A stretch of 64,000 nt of DNA from Paenibacillus naphthalenovorans (GTDB lineage: Bacteria; Bacillota; Bacilli; Paenibacillales; NBRC-103111). The stretch is taken from positions 124,001 to 188,000 of the forward strand of contig NZ_FNDY01000001.1 of assembly GCF_900099895.1 (NCBI RefSeq), in the 5' to 3' direction. The translations under genes and the position numbers were made by a program. The notes under the pieces are model-generated. The model saw only the letters and a program-made list of their open reading frames with translations, had not been told where the DNA came from and searched no databases. Shown piece by piece: positions 50,666 through 60,039 of the stretch (positions are counted from its first letter, which is position 1; each line of letters begins with the position of its first letter).

Positions 50666-52207
50666 ATGTACACACCGGAAGTGAAGGAAGTCATCCGGCT
50701 GGCGAAGGATTATAACCTGATACCGGTCGTTCGCCATTTGATTGCGGACACGGATACGCCGATTCGCGTGTTTCAGCATTTTTATGAGGAGAATCGGGCG
50801 TTTTTGCTAGAGAGTGTTGAGGGTGGCGTCAAATGGGCGCGATACTCCTTCATCGGCACGGACCCTTTTATGATGATCCGGGCCAAGAACGGCGTGACAC
50901 AGATTGAGGGCCCGGAGGGCCTGAGCACGTCGATGGAGAAGCCGGTGGACGTATTGAAGGCTTATCTCCGTGATTACAAGAGTCCGTCGCTGCCGGATCT
51001 GCCGCGCTTCACGGGAGGAGCGGTCGGATTTTTCGGATACGACCTGCTGCAGTATTATGAGAAGCTGCCGAAGCACCGGGAGGACGACCTGCAAATGAAC
51101 GACATCCAGTTTATGTTCTGCGATCAGGTCATCGTCTTTGATCATTTTAAACAGCAGCTTAAAATCATCGCCAATGTTCATGTCCCCCCGCACGGCACGG
51201 ATAGCGAGATTATTCAAGCTTACGAAGCGGCTTGCGCCAAAATTGATGCCACGATCGAACGTTTGAAGCGTCCTTTGCCCGCCATGTCCATGACGAATCG
51301 GGCGATACCGGACGAAGTCGATTTGGGCGAAGTGAAGTCCAACCTGACGAAGGAGCAGTTTATTTCAAATGTGAATCGGGCGAAGGAATATATTCGTGCC
51401 GGAGATATTTTTCAAGTGGTGCTTTCCCAACGGTTTGAGATTGAAACGGACGTATCTCCGCTTCATGTTTACCGCATCCTGCGGACAATGAATCCGTCTC
51501 CGTATATGTATTGTCTCAAAATGGACGACGAAGTCATTGTCGGCACTTCTCCGGAGCTTCTTGTCCGGGTCGAGGATGAGAGAGTGGAGACCCGTCCTAT
51601 TGCGGGAACCCGTCCCCGCGGGCGGACGCCGGAAGAGGATCTACTGCTGGAGAAGGAGTTGCTGGCCGATGAAAAGGAGCGGGCGGAGCATTTGATGCTC
51701 GTCGACCTGGGACGCAACGATATCGGCCGCGTAGCGGAATTCGGGACAGTCAAATGCGACACGTTCATGGAAATCGAACGGTATTCTCATGTCATGCACA
51801 TCGTTTCCAACGTTTCCGGCCAGTTGGCCGCCGACAAGGATTTCTACGATGCGTTCATTTCCTGCCTGCCGGCGGGCACCGTGTCGGGGGCTCCGAAACT
51901 GAGAGCGATGGAGATCATCGCGGAACTGGAAAACGAAGCGCGCGGTGCATATGCGGGAGCGATCGGATATCTTGGCTTCTCCGGCAATCTTGATACGTGC
52001 ATCACGATTCGGACGATCATCTTCAAAAACGGCAAAGCTTATGCACAAGCGGGAGCGGGCATCGTATGGGATTCGATTCCGGAGAACGAGTACGAGGAAA
52101 CGGTGAATAAAGCCAAACCGCTGCTGAAGTCGATCCGGACAGCCGAGGCGGCATTCGCAACCAAGTCGAGCGAATATGTGCCGATCAACCACGATTATTA
52201 TCAATAA
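50666..52207 (+). CDS. trpE: Anthranilate synthase component I
   Basis: A 513-residue chorismate-utilising enzyme: the N-terminal Trp feedback region contains LLESVEGGVKWARYSFIG. The catalytic domain includes IFQVVLSQRFEIETDVSPLH, PIAGTRPRGRTPEEDLLLEKEL, VDLGRNDIGRVAEFGTV and LPAGTVSGAPKLRAMEII. It makes anthranilate. I chose ATG 50666 behind GAGGAG; ATG 50660 is too close. No trpG lies in the operon, so, as in B. subtilis, glutaminase would come from a pabA-type gene elsewhere. Confidence 0.96.
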   Translation: MYTPEVKEVIRLAKDYNLIPVVRHLIADTDTPIRVFQHFYEENRAFLLESVEGGVKWARYSFIGTDPFMMIRAKNGVTQIEGPEGLSTSMEKPVDVLKAYLRDYKSPSLPDLPRFTGGAVGFFGYDLLQYYEKLPKHREDDLQMNDIQFMFCDQVIVFDHFKQQLKIIANVHVPPHGTDSEIIQAYEAACAKIDATIERLKRPLPAMSMTNRAIPDEVDLGEVKSNLTKEQFISNVNRAKEYIRAGDIFQVVLSQRFEIETDVSPLHVYRILRTMNPSPYMYCLKMDDEVIVGTSPELLVRVEDERVETRPIAGTRPRGRTPEEDLLLEKELLADEKERAEHLMLVDLGRNDIGRVAEFGTVKCDTFMEIERYSHVMHIVSNVSGQLAADKDFYDAFISCLPAGTVSGAPKLRAMEIIAELENEARGAYAGAIGYLGFSGNLDTCITIRTIIFKNGKAYAQAGAGIVWDSIPENEYEETVNKAKPLLKSIRTAEAAFATKSSEYVPINHDYYQ

Positions 52208-52245
52208 GCATAATGGGGATGACCCATCATGGGGAGGCGAGTACG

Positions 52246-53289
52246 TTGGACCAACAGCAATTGACTGTACAGCAAGCGATTCATAAAATTGTCGGACAAT
52301 CGAACTTGACACGGGCGGAGGCGCGGGATGTCATGTCTCACATCATGGAAGGAGGGGCCACACCGACGCAGATCGGAGCCATGCTTACCGGACTTCGCAT
52401 GAAAGGCGAGACGATTGAGGAAATCACCGGGTTCGCCGAGACCATGCGCGCCAAAGCCAATCGTGTACAAACGAGACGGGAGAATTTATTGGATACGTGC
52501 GGAACCGGAGGAGACGGAGCCGACACCTTTAATATCTCTACGACGGCGGCGATTGTAGCCGCGGCGGGGGGCGTCCGGGTGGCGAAGCATGGAAACCGGG
52601 CGATGTCGAGCAAAAGCGGCAGTGCGGATGTGCTCGAAGCACTCGGAGTCAACATCCAGTTAAACGAGACCCAGGCGGCTCGCTGCCTTGAGGAGGTCGG
52701 CATTTGCTTCATGTTCGCGCAGCTGTATCATCAATCGATGAAGCATGTGGCTGCATCCAGAAGAGAGCTTGGCTTCCGCACGGTGTTCAACCTGCTTGGA
52801 CCGCTCACGAATCCGGCGGGTGCTGACCGGCAGGTACTGGGTGTGTTTGATCGCGGCAAGACAGAAACGATCGCTCATGTGATGCTGGCCCTGGGCGTGA
52901 AACGCTCCTTGGTGGTCGCCAGCCTGGACGGGCTTGACGAGATCAGCATTTCGGATGCGACCCAGGTGACGGAGCTGAAGGACGGCGGCATCCGTACGTT
53001 TGAAATCACTCCGGAAGAACTGGGGCTGAAGGTATACAGCCTCAAGGACGTCGTGGGCGGGGACGCAGCGGTGAATGCGGAGATCATCCGCGGCGTCTTT
53101 TCCGGCGCGCCGGGTGCCTGCAGGGATGTTGTGCTGGCCAACGCCGGCGCATGCTTCTATGTGACCGGCTTCAGCGAAACGCTGCCGGAAGGCGTGAAGC
53201 TGGCGGCTCAAGTCATCGATTCCGGCAAAGCGAAGGAAAAGCTGGAGCAGTTAGTCCAATATACGGGAGAAGTGAGCCATGTTTCTTGA
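52246..53289 (+). CDS. trpD: Anthranilate phosphoribosyltransferase
   Basis: A 347-residue enzyme joining PRPP to anthranilate. Glycine-rich PRPP loop DTCGTGGDGADTFNIST, KHGNRAMSSKSGSADVLEAL and HQSMKHVAASRRELGFRTV. I chose the TTG at 52246, 8 bases after GGGGAGG, over an in-frame ATG at 52213 with no ribosome site. Overlaps trpC by 11 bases. Confidence 0.94.
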   Translation: MDQQQLTVQQAIHKIVGQSNLTRAEARDVMSHIMEGGATPTQIGAMLTGLRMKGETIEEITGFAETMRAKANRVQTRRENLLDTCGTGGDGADTFNISTTAAIVAAAGGVRVAKHGNRAMSSKSGSADVLEALGVNIQLNETQAARCLEEVGICFMFAQLYHQSMKHVAASRRELGFRTVFNLLGPLTNPAGADRQVLGVFDRGKTETIAHVMLALGVKRSLVVASLDGLDEISISDATQVTELKDGGIRTFEITPEELGLKVYSLKDVVGGDAAVNAEIIRGVFSGAPGACRDVVLANAGACFYVTGFSETLPEGVKLAAQVIDSGKAKEKLEQLVQYTGEVSHVS

Positions 53290-54088
53290 TCGTATTGTCA
53301 TGACCAAAAAACGGGAAGTTGAACAGCTGAAAGAGAGCATCAACATAGCCGCAATGGAGAAGCGCATTGCCGGGCTTCCCGATTGCCTCGGATTTGAGCG
53401 GGCGCTGAGCTCCGGACGCAAACGTTCCATGGGGCTGATTGCGGAGGTAAAAAAAGCATCCCCGTCCAAAGGATTGATTCGCGATGATTTCGAGCCTGTC
53501 CGGCTGGCGAAGGCTTACGAGCAGGCCGGGACGGATTGCATCTCGGTTTTGACCGACGTTCAGTACTTTCAGGGCGCTAACGATTACTTAACCAGGGTAC
53601 GTGAAGCCGTGCAGGTGCCTTTATTGCGTAAAGATTTTACGATCGACCCTCATCAAATCTATGAAGCGCGCTGCATCGGCGCCGATGCGATTCTGCTGAT
53701 CGCCGCTATACTGACGACGAAGCAAATGAAAGAATTCCATACGATTGCCAAAGATCTCGGGATGGATGTTCTGATCGAGGTTCATGACCGGGAAGAGCTG
53801 GAGCGTGTGCTGGAGCTCAACCCGACGATGATCGGGATCAACAACCGCAATCTCAAAACCTTCGTCACCGATCTGGCAACGACGGAGGAGCTGGTAAAGC
53901 ATATTCCTAAAGGGGTTACCGTCGTTAGCGAGAGCGGTATATCCAAGCCGGAGGAAATCGATTGGCTGCTTTCGGCCGGTGCCCATGCGGTGCTGGTGGG
54001 CGAGCATTTTATGCGCCAGCCGGATGTATCTGCTGCGGTTCACGGATTGCTGGGAGCTTACGCCGATGCAGAAGCGGTCAAGGAGTGA
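53279..54088 (+). CDS. trpC: Indole-3-glycerol phosphate synthase
   Basis: A 269-residue TIM-barrel enzyme. GLIAEVKKASPSKGLI contains catalytic Glu and Lys. CISVLTDVQYFQGANDYL, LLRKDFTIDPHQIYEAR, IGINNRNLKTF and VSESGISKPEEI are canonical. It converts CdRP to indole-3-glycerol phosphate. Confidence 0.97.
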   Translation: MFLDRIVMTKKREVEQLKESINIAAMEKRIAGLPDCLGFERALSSGRKRSMGLIAEVKKASPSKGLIRDDFEPVRLAKAYEQAGTDCISVLTDVQYFQGANDYLTRVREAVQVPLLRKDFTIDPHQIYEARCIGADAILLIAAILTTKQMKEFHTIAKDLGMDVLIEVHDREELERVLELNPTMIGINNRNLKTFVTDLATTEELVKHIPKGVTVVSESGISKPEEIDWLLSAGAHAVLVGEHFMRQPDVSAAVHGLLGAYADAEAVKE

Positions 54089-54096
54089 AGTATCCG

Positions 54097-54774
54097 ATGG
54101 TCAGCGTTAAAATATGCGGGCTGCAAACAGAGGAAATGGCAAAGCAGGTTGCCGGTCTGCCCGTTGATTATATCGGCTTTGTATTCGCAAGAAGCAAACG
54201 TCAGGTCACTCCGGGCCAAGCCGCAGCGATGCTCCGCGCGATCCGGACGGCGGAGCACCGGCCGCAGGCCGTGGGTGTCTTTGTCAATCCGGGCCTGGAT
54301 GAGCTGGAAGCCGTGCTCCGCGAGGCGGCGCTTGACGTTGTTCAGCTTCACGGCCAGGAGAGCCCGGAGTTTTGCCGATCCGTGAAAAAATGGTTTCCGG
54401 GCGTCAAAGTGTTTAAAGTGATGGCGATTTCCGCGGCCATGTCATCGGAGAATGCAACAGCGTCCGTCCGCGGCAGCCTGGAGCCTTATCGCGGTTTGGT
54501 AGACGGCATGCTGCTGGATACATTCGACCCGATGTACGGCGGCGGATCCGGCAAGACCTTTGCCTGGGAAACGATTCCTCCCTATCAGCAATGGTGCCGT
54601 GAAGCGGGTATTCCTCTTCTGGTGGCCGGCGGACTTCAGCATGACAATGTACGGGGGCTGATCGATCGCTACGCTCCTGACGGTGTGGATGTGTCCAGCG
54701 GCGTAGAGGTCGACGGAGTAAAAGATATCGGAAAAATTACGACTTTTGTCGAAAGGGTGAAATCGATTGTTTAA
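54097..54774 (+). CDS. trpF: Phosphoribosylanthranilate isomerase
   Basis: A 225-residue barrel enzyme: [20 protein letters not shown] with the catalytic Cys, [47 protein letters not shown] and the phosphate-site GVDVSSGVE near the C-terminus. ATG 54097 follows AAGGAGTGA. Long in-frame upstream extension lies within trpC. Confidence 0.95.
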   Translation: MVSVKICGLQTEEMAKQVAGLPVDYIGFVFARSKRQVTPGQAAAMLRAIRTAEHRPQAVGVFVNPGLDELEAVLREAALDVVQLHGQESPEFCRSVKKWFPGVKVFKVMAISAAMSSENATASVRGSLEPYRGLVDGMLLDTFDPMYGGGSGKTFAWETIPPYQQWCREAGIPLLVAGGLQHDNVRGLIDRYAPDGVDVSSGVEVDGVKDIGKITTFVERVKSIV

Positions 54775-55972
54775 CGGACCGGATGAGTATGGCCGATTCG
54801 GCAAATTCGGCGGGCGGTATGTGCCGGAAACGCTGATGAACGCATTGATCGAGCTGGAGGAAGCTTTTAAGAAGTATGCCAAAGACGAGAAATTTCAGGA
54901 AGAGCTGAATTATTGGCTTCATCGTTATTCCGGACGGCCGACCTCGCTTTATTATGCCGGGCGTCTGACGGAGCATTTGGGCGGCGCGAAGATCTACCTG
55001 AAGCGGGAGGATTTAAACCACACCGGGGCGCACAAAATCAATAATGCGCTCGGTCAGGGGCTTTTGGCCAAATGGATGGGCAAAACCAAAATTATCGCCG
55101 AAACCGGCGCTGGCCAGCATGGCGTGGCGACAGCTACGGTTGCCGCCCTGATGGGATTTGAGTGCAAGGTGTTTATGGGTGAAGAAGATATGAAGCGCCA
55201 GCAGCTGAACGTATTCCGGATGAATCTGCTTGGCACGGAAGTCGTGCCGGTCACCTCGGGCACGAGAACATTGAAGGATGCGTGCAATGAGACCCTTCGC
55301 TATTGGGTCAGCCATGTAGACGATACCTTCTATATCCTTGGTTCGGCAACAGGACCGCACCCATACCCGATGATGGTCCGCGACTTCCAGCGCATTATCG
55401 GCGATGAAACGCGCAAGCAGATTCTTGAGCGGGAAGGCCGGCTGCCGGATACGGTCATTGCTGCCGTAGGCGGCGGGAGCAATGCGATCGGCATGTTTTA
55501 TCCTTTCCTGAATGACGAGAGCGTTCGGTTAATCGGCGTTGAAGCGGCAGGGCGCGGTGTGGAGACCGATAAACACGCCGCCACGATGACCAAAGGAAGC
55601 AAGGGCGTATTCCAGGGCTCCTACAGCTATCTTCTGCAGGATGAGTACGGACAAGTGCAGGAGGCTCATTCCATCTCCGCCGGCCTTGATTATCCGGGGA
55701 TCGGACCGGAGCATTCGTATCTGAAGGATACCGGGCGTGCCGAATATATCCCGATTACCGACCGGGAAGCGCTCGATGCGCTGCAGCTGCTCAGCCGCAA
55801 GGAAGGCATCATACCGGCGCTGGAGAGCGCCCATGCGATAGCCGAGACGATTAAGCGGGCTCCGGCCATGGGCAAAGATCAAATTATTGTTGTCAGTCTC
55901 TCCGGGCGCGGAGATAAAGACGTCGAAGCCATCATGAGTTATTTAGGAGGAAATGCCGATGAATCGCATTGA
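54767..55972 (+). CDS. trpB: Tryptophan synthase beta subunit
   Basis: A 401-residue PLP enzyme. PLP lysine in [34 protein letters not shown], the glycine-rich phosphate loop [32 protein letters not shown]. It condenses indole with serine; serine supply comes from serA of this same window. The TTG start overlaps trpF by 8 bases, and the stop overlaps trpA by 14 bases. Confidence 0.97.
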   Translation: MFNGPDEYGRFGKFGGRYVPETLMNALIELEEAFKKYAKDEKFQEELNYWLHRYSGRPTSLYYAGRLTEHLGGAKIYLKREDLNHTGAHKINNALGQGLLAKWMGKTKIIAETGAGQHGVATATVAALMGFECKVFMGEEDMKRQQLNVFRMNLLGTEVVPVTSGTRTLKDACNETLRYWVSHVDDTFYILGSATGPHPYPMMVRDFQRIIGDETRKQILEREGRLPDTVIAAVGGGSNAIGMFYPFLNDESVRLIGVEAAGRGVETDKHAATMTKGSKGVFQGSYSYLLQDEYGQVQEAHSISAGLDYPGIGPEHSYLKDTGRAEYIPITDREALDALQLLSRKEGIIPALESAHAIAETIKRAPAMGKDQIIVVSLSGRGDKDVEAIMSYLGGNADESH

Positions 55973-56771
55973 CCGGAAGTTTGCCGAACTGCGGGAGCAA
56001 CAAAAACCGGCCTTTATTCCTTTCCTGACGATCGGGGATCCGGACGTGCGGACCTCGATTGATGTGATCAAGGAGCTTGAAAAAGCGGGAGCGGCTATGG
56101 TGGAATTAGGCGTACCTTACTCGGATCCTCTTGCCGACGGTCCCGTCATTCAACGTTCTTCCATGAGGGCCTTGAAAGCGAACCGCATCACCATCCTGGA
56201 TTGCATCTACGCTGCCAAACAAGCGCGCAGCGAGGGGTGCGAATTGCCGTTTATATTGTTCACTTATTTCAATCCTGTACTTCAAACGGGGCTTGACCGG
56301 ATTTTTTCACTTCTTCAGGAAAGCGACATCAGCGGTCTGATCATTCCGGATTTGCCTATGGAGGAGGATGAAGAGGTCCGGGCGTTAGCCAAGAAGCACG
56401 GGATTCATTTGATTCCGCTAGTAGCTCCGACCTCCAGGGAGCGGGTGCAGAAAATCGCCTCGCGGGCAAGCGGTTTTGTGTACTGTGTATCTTCGCTTGG
56501 CGTGACGGGGACGCGGACGGAGTTTCACAGCGGCGTGGATGAGTTCCTGCAAACGGTAAAAGCCTCGACGAATCTTCCCATTGCGATCGGCTTCGGTATT
56601 TCCACCCCAGAGCAGTATGCCCGATTTGCCAAGACCTGTGACGGCATTGTCGTGGGCAGCGCCTTGGTGAAAAAAGTGGAAGAAGCGCTGCCGCTGCTGA
56701 CACAAGATGTAACAAAATCACAAGGCCTCTTGCAAATTAATGAATTTGTGCGAAAATTGATGGGTAACTGA
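55959..56771 (+). CDS. trpA: Tryptophan synthase alpha subunit
   Basis: A 270-residue barrel subunit releasing indole from indole-3-glycerol phosphate. It has [40 protein letters not shown] (catalytic Glu and Asp), [11 protein letters not shown] and [16 protein letters not shown] chose ATG 55959, 8 bases after TTAGGAGG; ATG 55953 is only 2 bases from that site. Confidence 0.96.
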   Translation: MNRIDRKFAELREQQKPAFIPFLTIGDPDVRTSIDVIKELEKAGAAMVELGVPYSDPLADGPVIQRSSMRALKANRITILDCIYAAKQARSEGCELPFILFTYFNPVLQTGLDRIFSLLQESDISGLIIPDLPMEEDEEVRALAKKHGIHLIPLVAPTSRERVQKIASRASGFVYCVSSLGVTGTRTEFHSGVDEFLQTVKASTNLPIAIGFGISTPEQYARFAKTCDGIVVGSALVKKVEEALPLLTQDVTKSQGLLQINEFVRKLMGN

Positions 56772-56816
56772 TTTCATATTTCTGCTCATCAATCTTATAA
56801 CGAGGTGACTACCGAA

Positions 56817-57917
56817 GTGCAGCCTAAACAAAATATTTTACATCTTCCGGTGTATCAACCGGGAAAACCGATCAGCGAAGTCAAGCGGGAGCTGGGGCTT
56901 ACTGATGTCATCAAGCTGGCCTCCAACGAGAACCCGTTCGGATGCTCTCCGAAAGCGAAAGAAGCCATTGTTTCATTGCTCGATCAAGTCAGCATATATC
57001 CGGACGGCGGAGCCGTAGACCTGACGCATGCAGTAGCTGAGCACTACGGCGTAAAGCCGAATCAAATCATATTCGGCGCCGGCTCGGACGAGGTGATTCT
57101 GATGATCGCGCGCGCTTTTTTAACGCCGAATGATGAAACGATATCCGCGTTTCCGACGTTCCCCCAGTACAAGCATAACGCGGAAATCGAAGGGGCTACC
57201 TTTATCGAAGTTCCCGTGGATGAAAACGGAAAGCACGATCTGAAGGCCATGCTCGCCAAAGTAAACGAACGTACCAAGATCGTTTGGATCTGCAACCCGA
57301 ACAATCCGACGGGCACCATGTTAAGCGAACGGGAAATCGTATCCTTCATTGAATCCGTTCCAAATCATGTCATGGTCGTTCTCGACGAAGCCTATGCCGA
57401 GTACACCGTCAACGAAGAGTATCCGGACAGCATTTCGCTGCTGAATAAATACAAAAATATTGTGGTGCTGCGCACGTTCTCCAAAATATACGGATTGGCC
57501 TCCCTGCGCATCGGCTTTGGCATTGGACATCCGGATGTGGTTCGTTCGATTAACCAGGTGCGTGAGCCTTTCAATACCACGAGCTTTGCACAGAAGGCGG
57601 GGCTTGCCGCATTGCAGGATCACGAGTTTATCCGCACGTGCCGTGAGGCAAACGCCGCCGGTATCCGGCAAGTGACAGCGGAATTGGATAAGCTGGGCCT
57701 GCCGTATTTTGAGGCTCATGGGAATTTTATCATGATCGATGTGAAGCGTCCGGGTCAAGCGGTATTTCAGGGCTTGCTTCAGAGAGGCATCATTGTTCGT
57801 CATGACCCGGGCTGGGGCTATCCGACCAAGATCCGCGTAACGGTAGGCAGCGAGGAGCAAAACCGTAAATTCCTTGAGGCGCTGGAGCAAGTATTGAGCG
57901 AAGTGGCGGTTTCATGA
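56817..57917 (+). CDS. hisC: Histidinol-phosphate aminotransferase
   Basis: A 366-residue class I/II aminotransferase. LASNENPFGCSPKAKEAI, FGAGSDEVILMIARAF, WICNPNNPTGTMLS, LDEAYAEY and the PLP lysine in RTFSKIYGLASLRIG. In B. subtilis this enzyme also transaminates Tyr and Phe precursors, which explains its place in the trp supra-operon. GTG 56817 is used behind CGAGGTGA. Its stop overlaps tyrA. Confidence 0.95.
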   Translation: MQPKQNILHLPVYQPGKPISEVKRELGLTDVIKLASNENPFGCSPKAKEAIVSLLDQVSIYPDGGAVDLTHAVAEHYGVKPNQIIFGAGSDEVILMIARAFLTPNDETISAFPTFPQYKHNAEIEGATFIEVPVDENGKHDLKAMLAKVNERTKIVWICNPNNPTGTMLSEREIVSFIESVPNHVMVVLDEAYAEYTVNEEYPDSISLLNKYKNIVVLRTFSKIYGLASLRIGFGIGHPDVVRSINQVREPFNTTSFAQKAGLAALQDHEFIRTCREANAAGIRQVTAELDKLGLPYFEAHGNFIMIDVKRPGQAVFQGLLQRGIIVRHDPGWGYPTKIRVTVGSEEQNRKFLEALEQVLSEVAVS

Positions 57918-59002
57918 CCAAAATTGCAATATACGGCGTAGGGCTGATCGGTGGATCGCTCGCCCTGTGCTTCAAAGGAAAACCGGGGTTGACGGTCGTC
58001 GGTCATTCCGGCAATCCGAGTTCCGTAGAAAAGTATTTGAAACGTGAAGTGGTCGATTATGCTACCACTTCCTTCGAGGAAGCCGCAGAAGGCGCGGATT
58101 TTATTTTTCTGTGCGTTCCTGTAGGGAATTTGGAAGAGTACTTGACCAGGCTGTCCAAGCTTCCTCTAAAGCCGGGCTGTGTCATCACCGATGTGGGCAG
58201 CACGAAAGCGTCTGTGGCGGAATATGCGTCAAGGCTGAACCTGCAAGGCGTATCCTTTATCGGAGGCCACCCTATGGCCGGCAAGGAAAAGTCCGGGGTC
58301 GAAGCGGCAACCTCTCGGTTGTTCGAGAATGCGTTCTACGTTTTGACACCGGACAAGGATACCCCCGAAGAGGCATACGCCCGCTTGACCGACCTGCTCC
58401 AATGGACCCGGGCGCACATTGTGAAGGTGGATGCCAGGCTTCACGATGAAATCGTAGGCGCTATCAGTCATCTGCCGCATATTATTGCCGTTGCTCTCGT
58501 GAATCAGGTGGCGCGCTACAATGAATCGAACGAGCTTTATCAGAATTTGGCCGCGGGCGGTTTCCGCGACATTACCCGGATTGCTTCCAGTGATCCGATC
58601 ATATGGCGGGATATTCTGATCAGCAACAAAACCGTGATGCTGAATTTGCTCAAGGATTGGAATGAAGAAGTCGGAAGATTCATCAAGCTGCTGGAGACCG
58701 GCAACGGCGAAGGGATCGAGCAGGAGTTTCATAAGGCAAACCAATTCCGCGGAGGTTTGCCGGAACGCCGCAAGGGAGTCATCCACTCCTTTTACGATAT
58801 TTATGTCGATGTTCCGGATCACCCGGGCGTCATCGGTCAAATTACTATGCTGCTCGGCAGCCATCGTGTGAACTTGAGCAACATTCAGATTATCGAAAGC
58901 AGGGAAGACGTTCCAGGCGTTTTGAGATTATCGTTCCGGGAGGAATACGATATGGATAAAGCGCTGGAGCTGCTGAAAAAAGATTACACGGTTCACGTGT
59001 AA
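57914..59002 (+). CDS. tyrA: Prephenate dehydrogenase
   Basis: A 362-residue NAD-dependent dehydrogenase for tyrosine synthesis. N-terminal fold IAIYGVGLIGGSLALCFKG, DVGSTKASVAEYA, FIGGHPMAGKEKSGVEAA (catalytic His), GAISHLPHIIAVALVNQVA. A C-terminal ACT domain (YVDVPDHPGVIGQITMLLG) suggests amino acid feedback. aroE/aroA (EPSP synthase), which follows tyrA in B. subtilis, is not present here. The stop codon lies inside the terminator hairpin. Confidence 0.96.
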   Translation: MTKIAIYGVGLIGGSLALCFKGKPGLTVVGHSGNPSSVEKYLKREVVDYATTSFEEAAEGADFIFLCVPVGNLEEYLTRLSKLPLKPGCVITDVGSTKASVAEYASRLNLQGVSFIGGHPMAGKEKSGVEAATSRLFENAFYVLTPDKDTPEEAYARLTDLLQWTRAHIVKVDARLHDEIVGAISHLPHIIAVALVNQVARYNESNELYQNLAAGGFRDITRIASSDPIIWRDILISNKTVMLNLLKDWNEEVGRFIKLLETGNGEGIEQEFHKANQFRGGLPERRKGVIHSFYDIYVDVPDHPGVIGQITMLLGSHRVNLSNIQIIESREDVPGVLRLSFREEYDMDKALELLKKDYTVHV

Positions 59003-59011
59003 TCTTTTTTT
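58976..59011 (+). terminator. Terminator overlapping the tyrA stop
   Basis: Perfect stem AGATTACACG/CGTGTAATCT with loop GTTCA, flanked by A6 and T7. The 3' arm contains the tyrA TAA. Confidence 0.92.
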
Positions 59012-59021
59012 AAAAACTGGC

Positions 59022-59035
59022 AGGAAACGTTTTCA
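59022..59035 (+). promoter_or_regulatory. CcpA cre-like site
   Basis: AGGAAACGTTTTCA matches 12 of 14 positions of the cre consensus TGWAARCGYTWNCW and lies just upstream of the -35 at 59044. Role not shown. Confidence 0.35.
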
Positions 59036-59043
59036 AAAAAACG

Positions 59044-59072
59044 TTGACTTTTTGTAAACGGATACATATAAT
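59044..59072 (+). promoter_or_regulatory. Strong SigA promoter of a short transcript
   Basis: TTGACT (59044-59049), a 17-base spacer, consensus TATAAT (59067-59072). No gene starts in the next 180 bases. A terminator lies about 50 bases after the expected start. Confidence 0.82.
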
Positions 59073-59078
59073 AAAAGT

Positions 59079-59157
59079 ACAGTATGGTTTCTCTCCACTC
59101 CTATCCGAATAATGGCACAATGTGCAACCGCCTGATGATTCAGGCGGTCTTTTTTTG
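59079..59157 (+). ncRNA. Candidate small RNA between tyrA and the ECF sigma gene
   Basis: A transcript of about 79 nt is bounded by the promoter above and a strong terminator (ACCGCCTGA paired with TTCAGGCGGT, 59127-59148, then T8-10). It has a C/U-rich single-stranded stretch (TTCTCTCCACTCCTATCC, 59089-59106) complementary in part to Shine-Dalgarno sequences, a small GCAC/GTGC hairpin, and the terminator. There is no plausible reading frame. The overall plan resembles trans-acting sRNAs of Firmicutes, but no known family was recognised. Confidence 0.6.
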
Positions 59158-59445
59158 TAATTTTCACGAGTTGGCGGACATGTTCATGTTGTAAGCTTCT
59201 CCAGCATATCTTATTTTGATAAACTAATCGTAGTATATATTGTACATCTTTATCGGGGAGACCCTATGAAGTTGTCGATAAAGAAGGAATTTTGGCCTTA
59301 TACCACGAATAGTATAGCATCTAAGAGCAGCAAAGTATCATTTTCATTTTTTTTTCGAAACTACCGCAACTTTTATACTCCCCCTACAGTACAAACAAGT
59401 AGTATCGCTGGGAGTAAGCAGGAATCACAAGGAGGGTCGAATTGC

Positions 59446-60039
59446 ATGACCGATTCCCAGTTGATCAGAGAAATCAAGGACGGCAACGTCCAGCTATATG
59501 ATGAATTAATGCGCCGCTACGAACGTAAGATTTTGGCATTCATCTTTCACATGCTGAAAAGCTCGCAGATGGAATCTCTGGCGGAAGACCTTTGCAACGA
59601 AACGTTCTATAAGGCTTATAAAAGCCTTCATTCGTTTCGTGAGGTCGAGGCGACCTTCTCCACTTGGCTGTATACCATCGCGCGCAATACGGTGTTAAGC
59701 GAGCTGCGCAAACATAAAAATATAAAGGTTTCCTTGGAGCAAAGCGGATATACGCCTCAAACTTCTTTGGACACGCTCCCGGAACAAACCGTTCTGCGGA
59801 ACGAGAGAGTTTCTATGGTAAGGGATGCCATAAATAATCTGCCTGAGAAGCAGCGATCCGCACTAATATTGCGTGAATACGACCAGCTTGACTACCAGGA
59901 GATTGCCAATATTCTCGGGCAGACGGTAAGCTCGGTCAAATCTTTGTTATTCAGGGCAAGGGCTAGCGTAAAGCTTCAGTTGGAACCATACTTTCTTGAA
60001 CCGATATTTGAGGAGTATGAGGGGATGAATCGAAGATGA
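59446..60039 (+). CDS. ECF-type RNA polymerase sigma factor
   Basis: A 197-residue sigma factor. Region 2: LIREIKDGNVQLYDELMRRY, LAEDLCNETFYKAYKSLHSF, STWLYTIARNTVLSELRKH. Region 4: AINNLPEKQRSALILREYDQ and YQEIANILGQTVSSVKSLLFRARASVK. ATG 59446 follows AAGGAGGG. An in-frame ATG at 59266 with GGGGAG upstream would add a 60-residue Ser/Phe-rich extension, which I doubt. A cognate anti-sigma gene overlaps its stop. Targets unknown. Confidence 0.92.
   Translation: MTDSQLIREIKDGNVQLYDELMRRYERKILAFIFHMLKSSQMESLAEDLCNETFYKAYKSLHSFREVEATFSTWLYTIARNTVLSELRKHKNIKVSLEQSGYTPQTSLDTLPEQTVLRNERVSMVRDAINNLPEKQRSALILREYDQLDYQEIANILGQTVSSVKSLLFRARASVKLQLEPYFLEPIFEEYEGMNRR

Noticed and set aside
59266..59445. 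60-residue N-terminal extension of the ECF sigma factor
   Set aside because: The internal ATG with AAGGAGGG matches the family start; the extension is low-complexity. Reported as a finding but not annotated.
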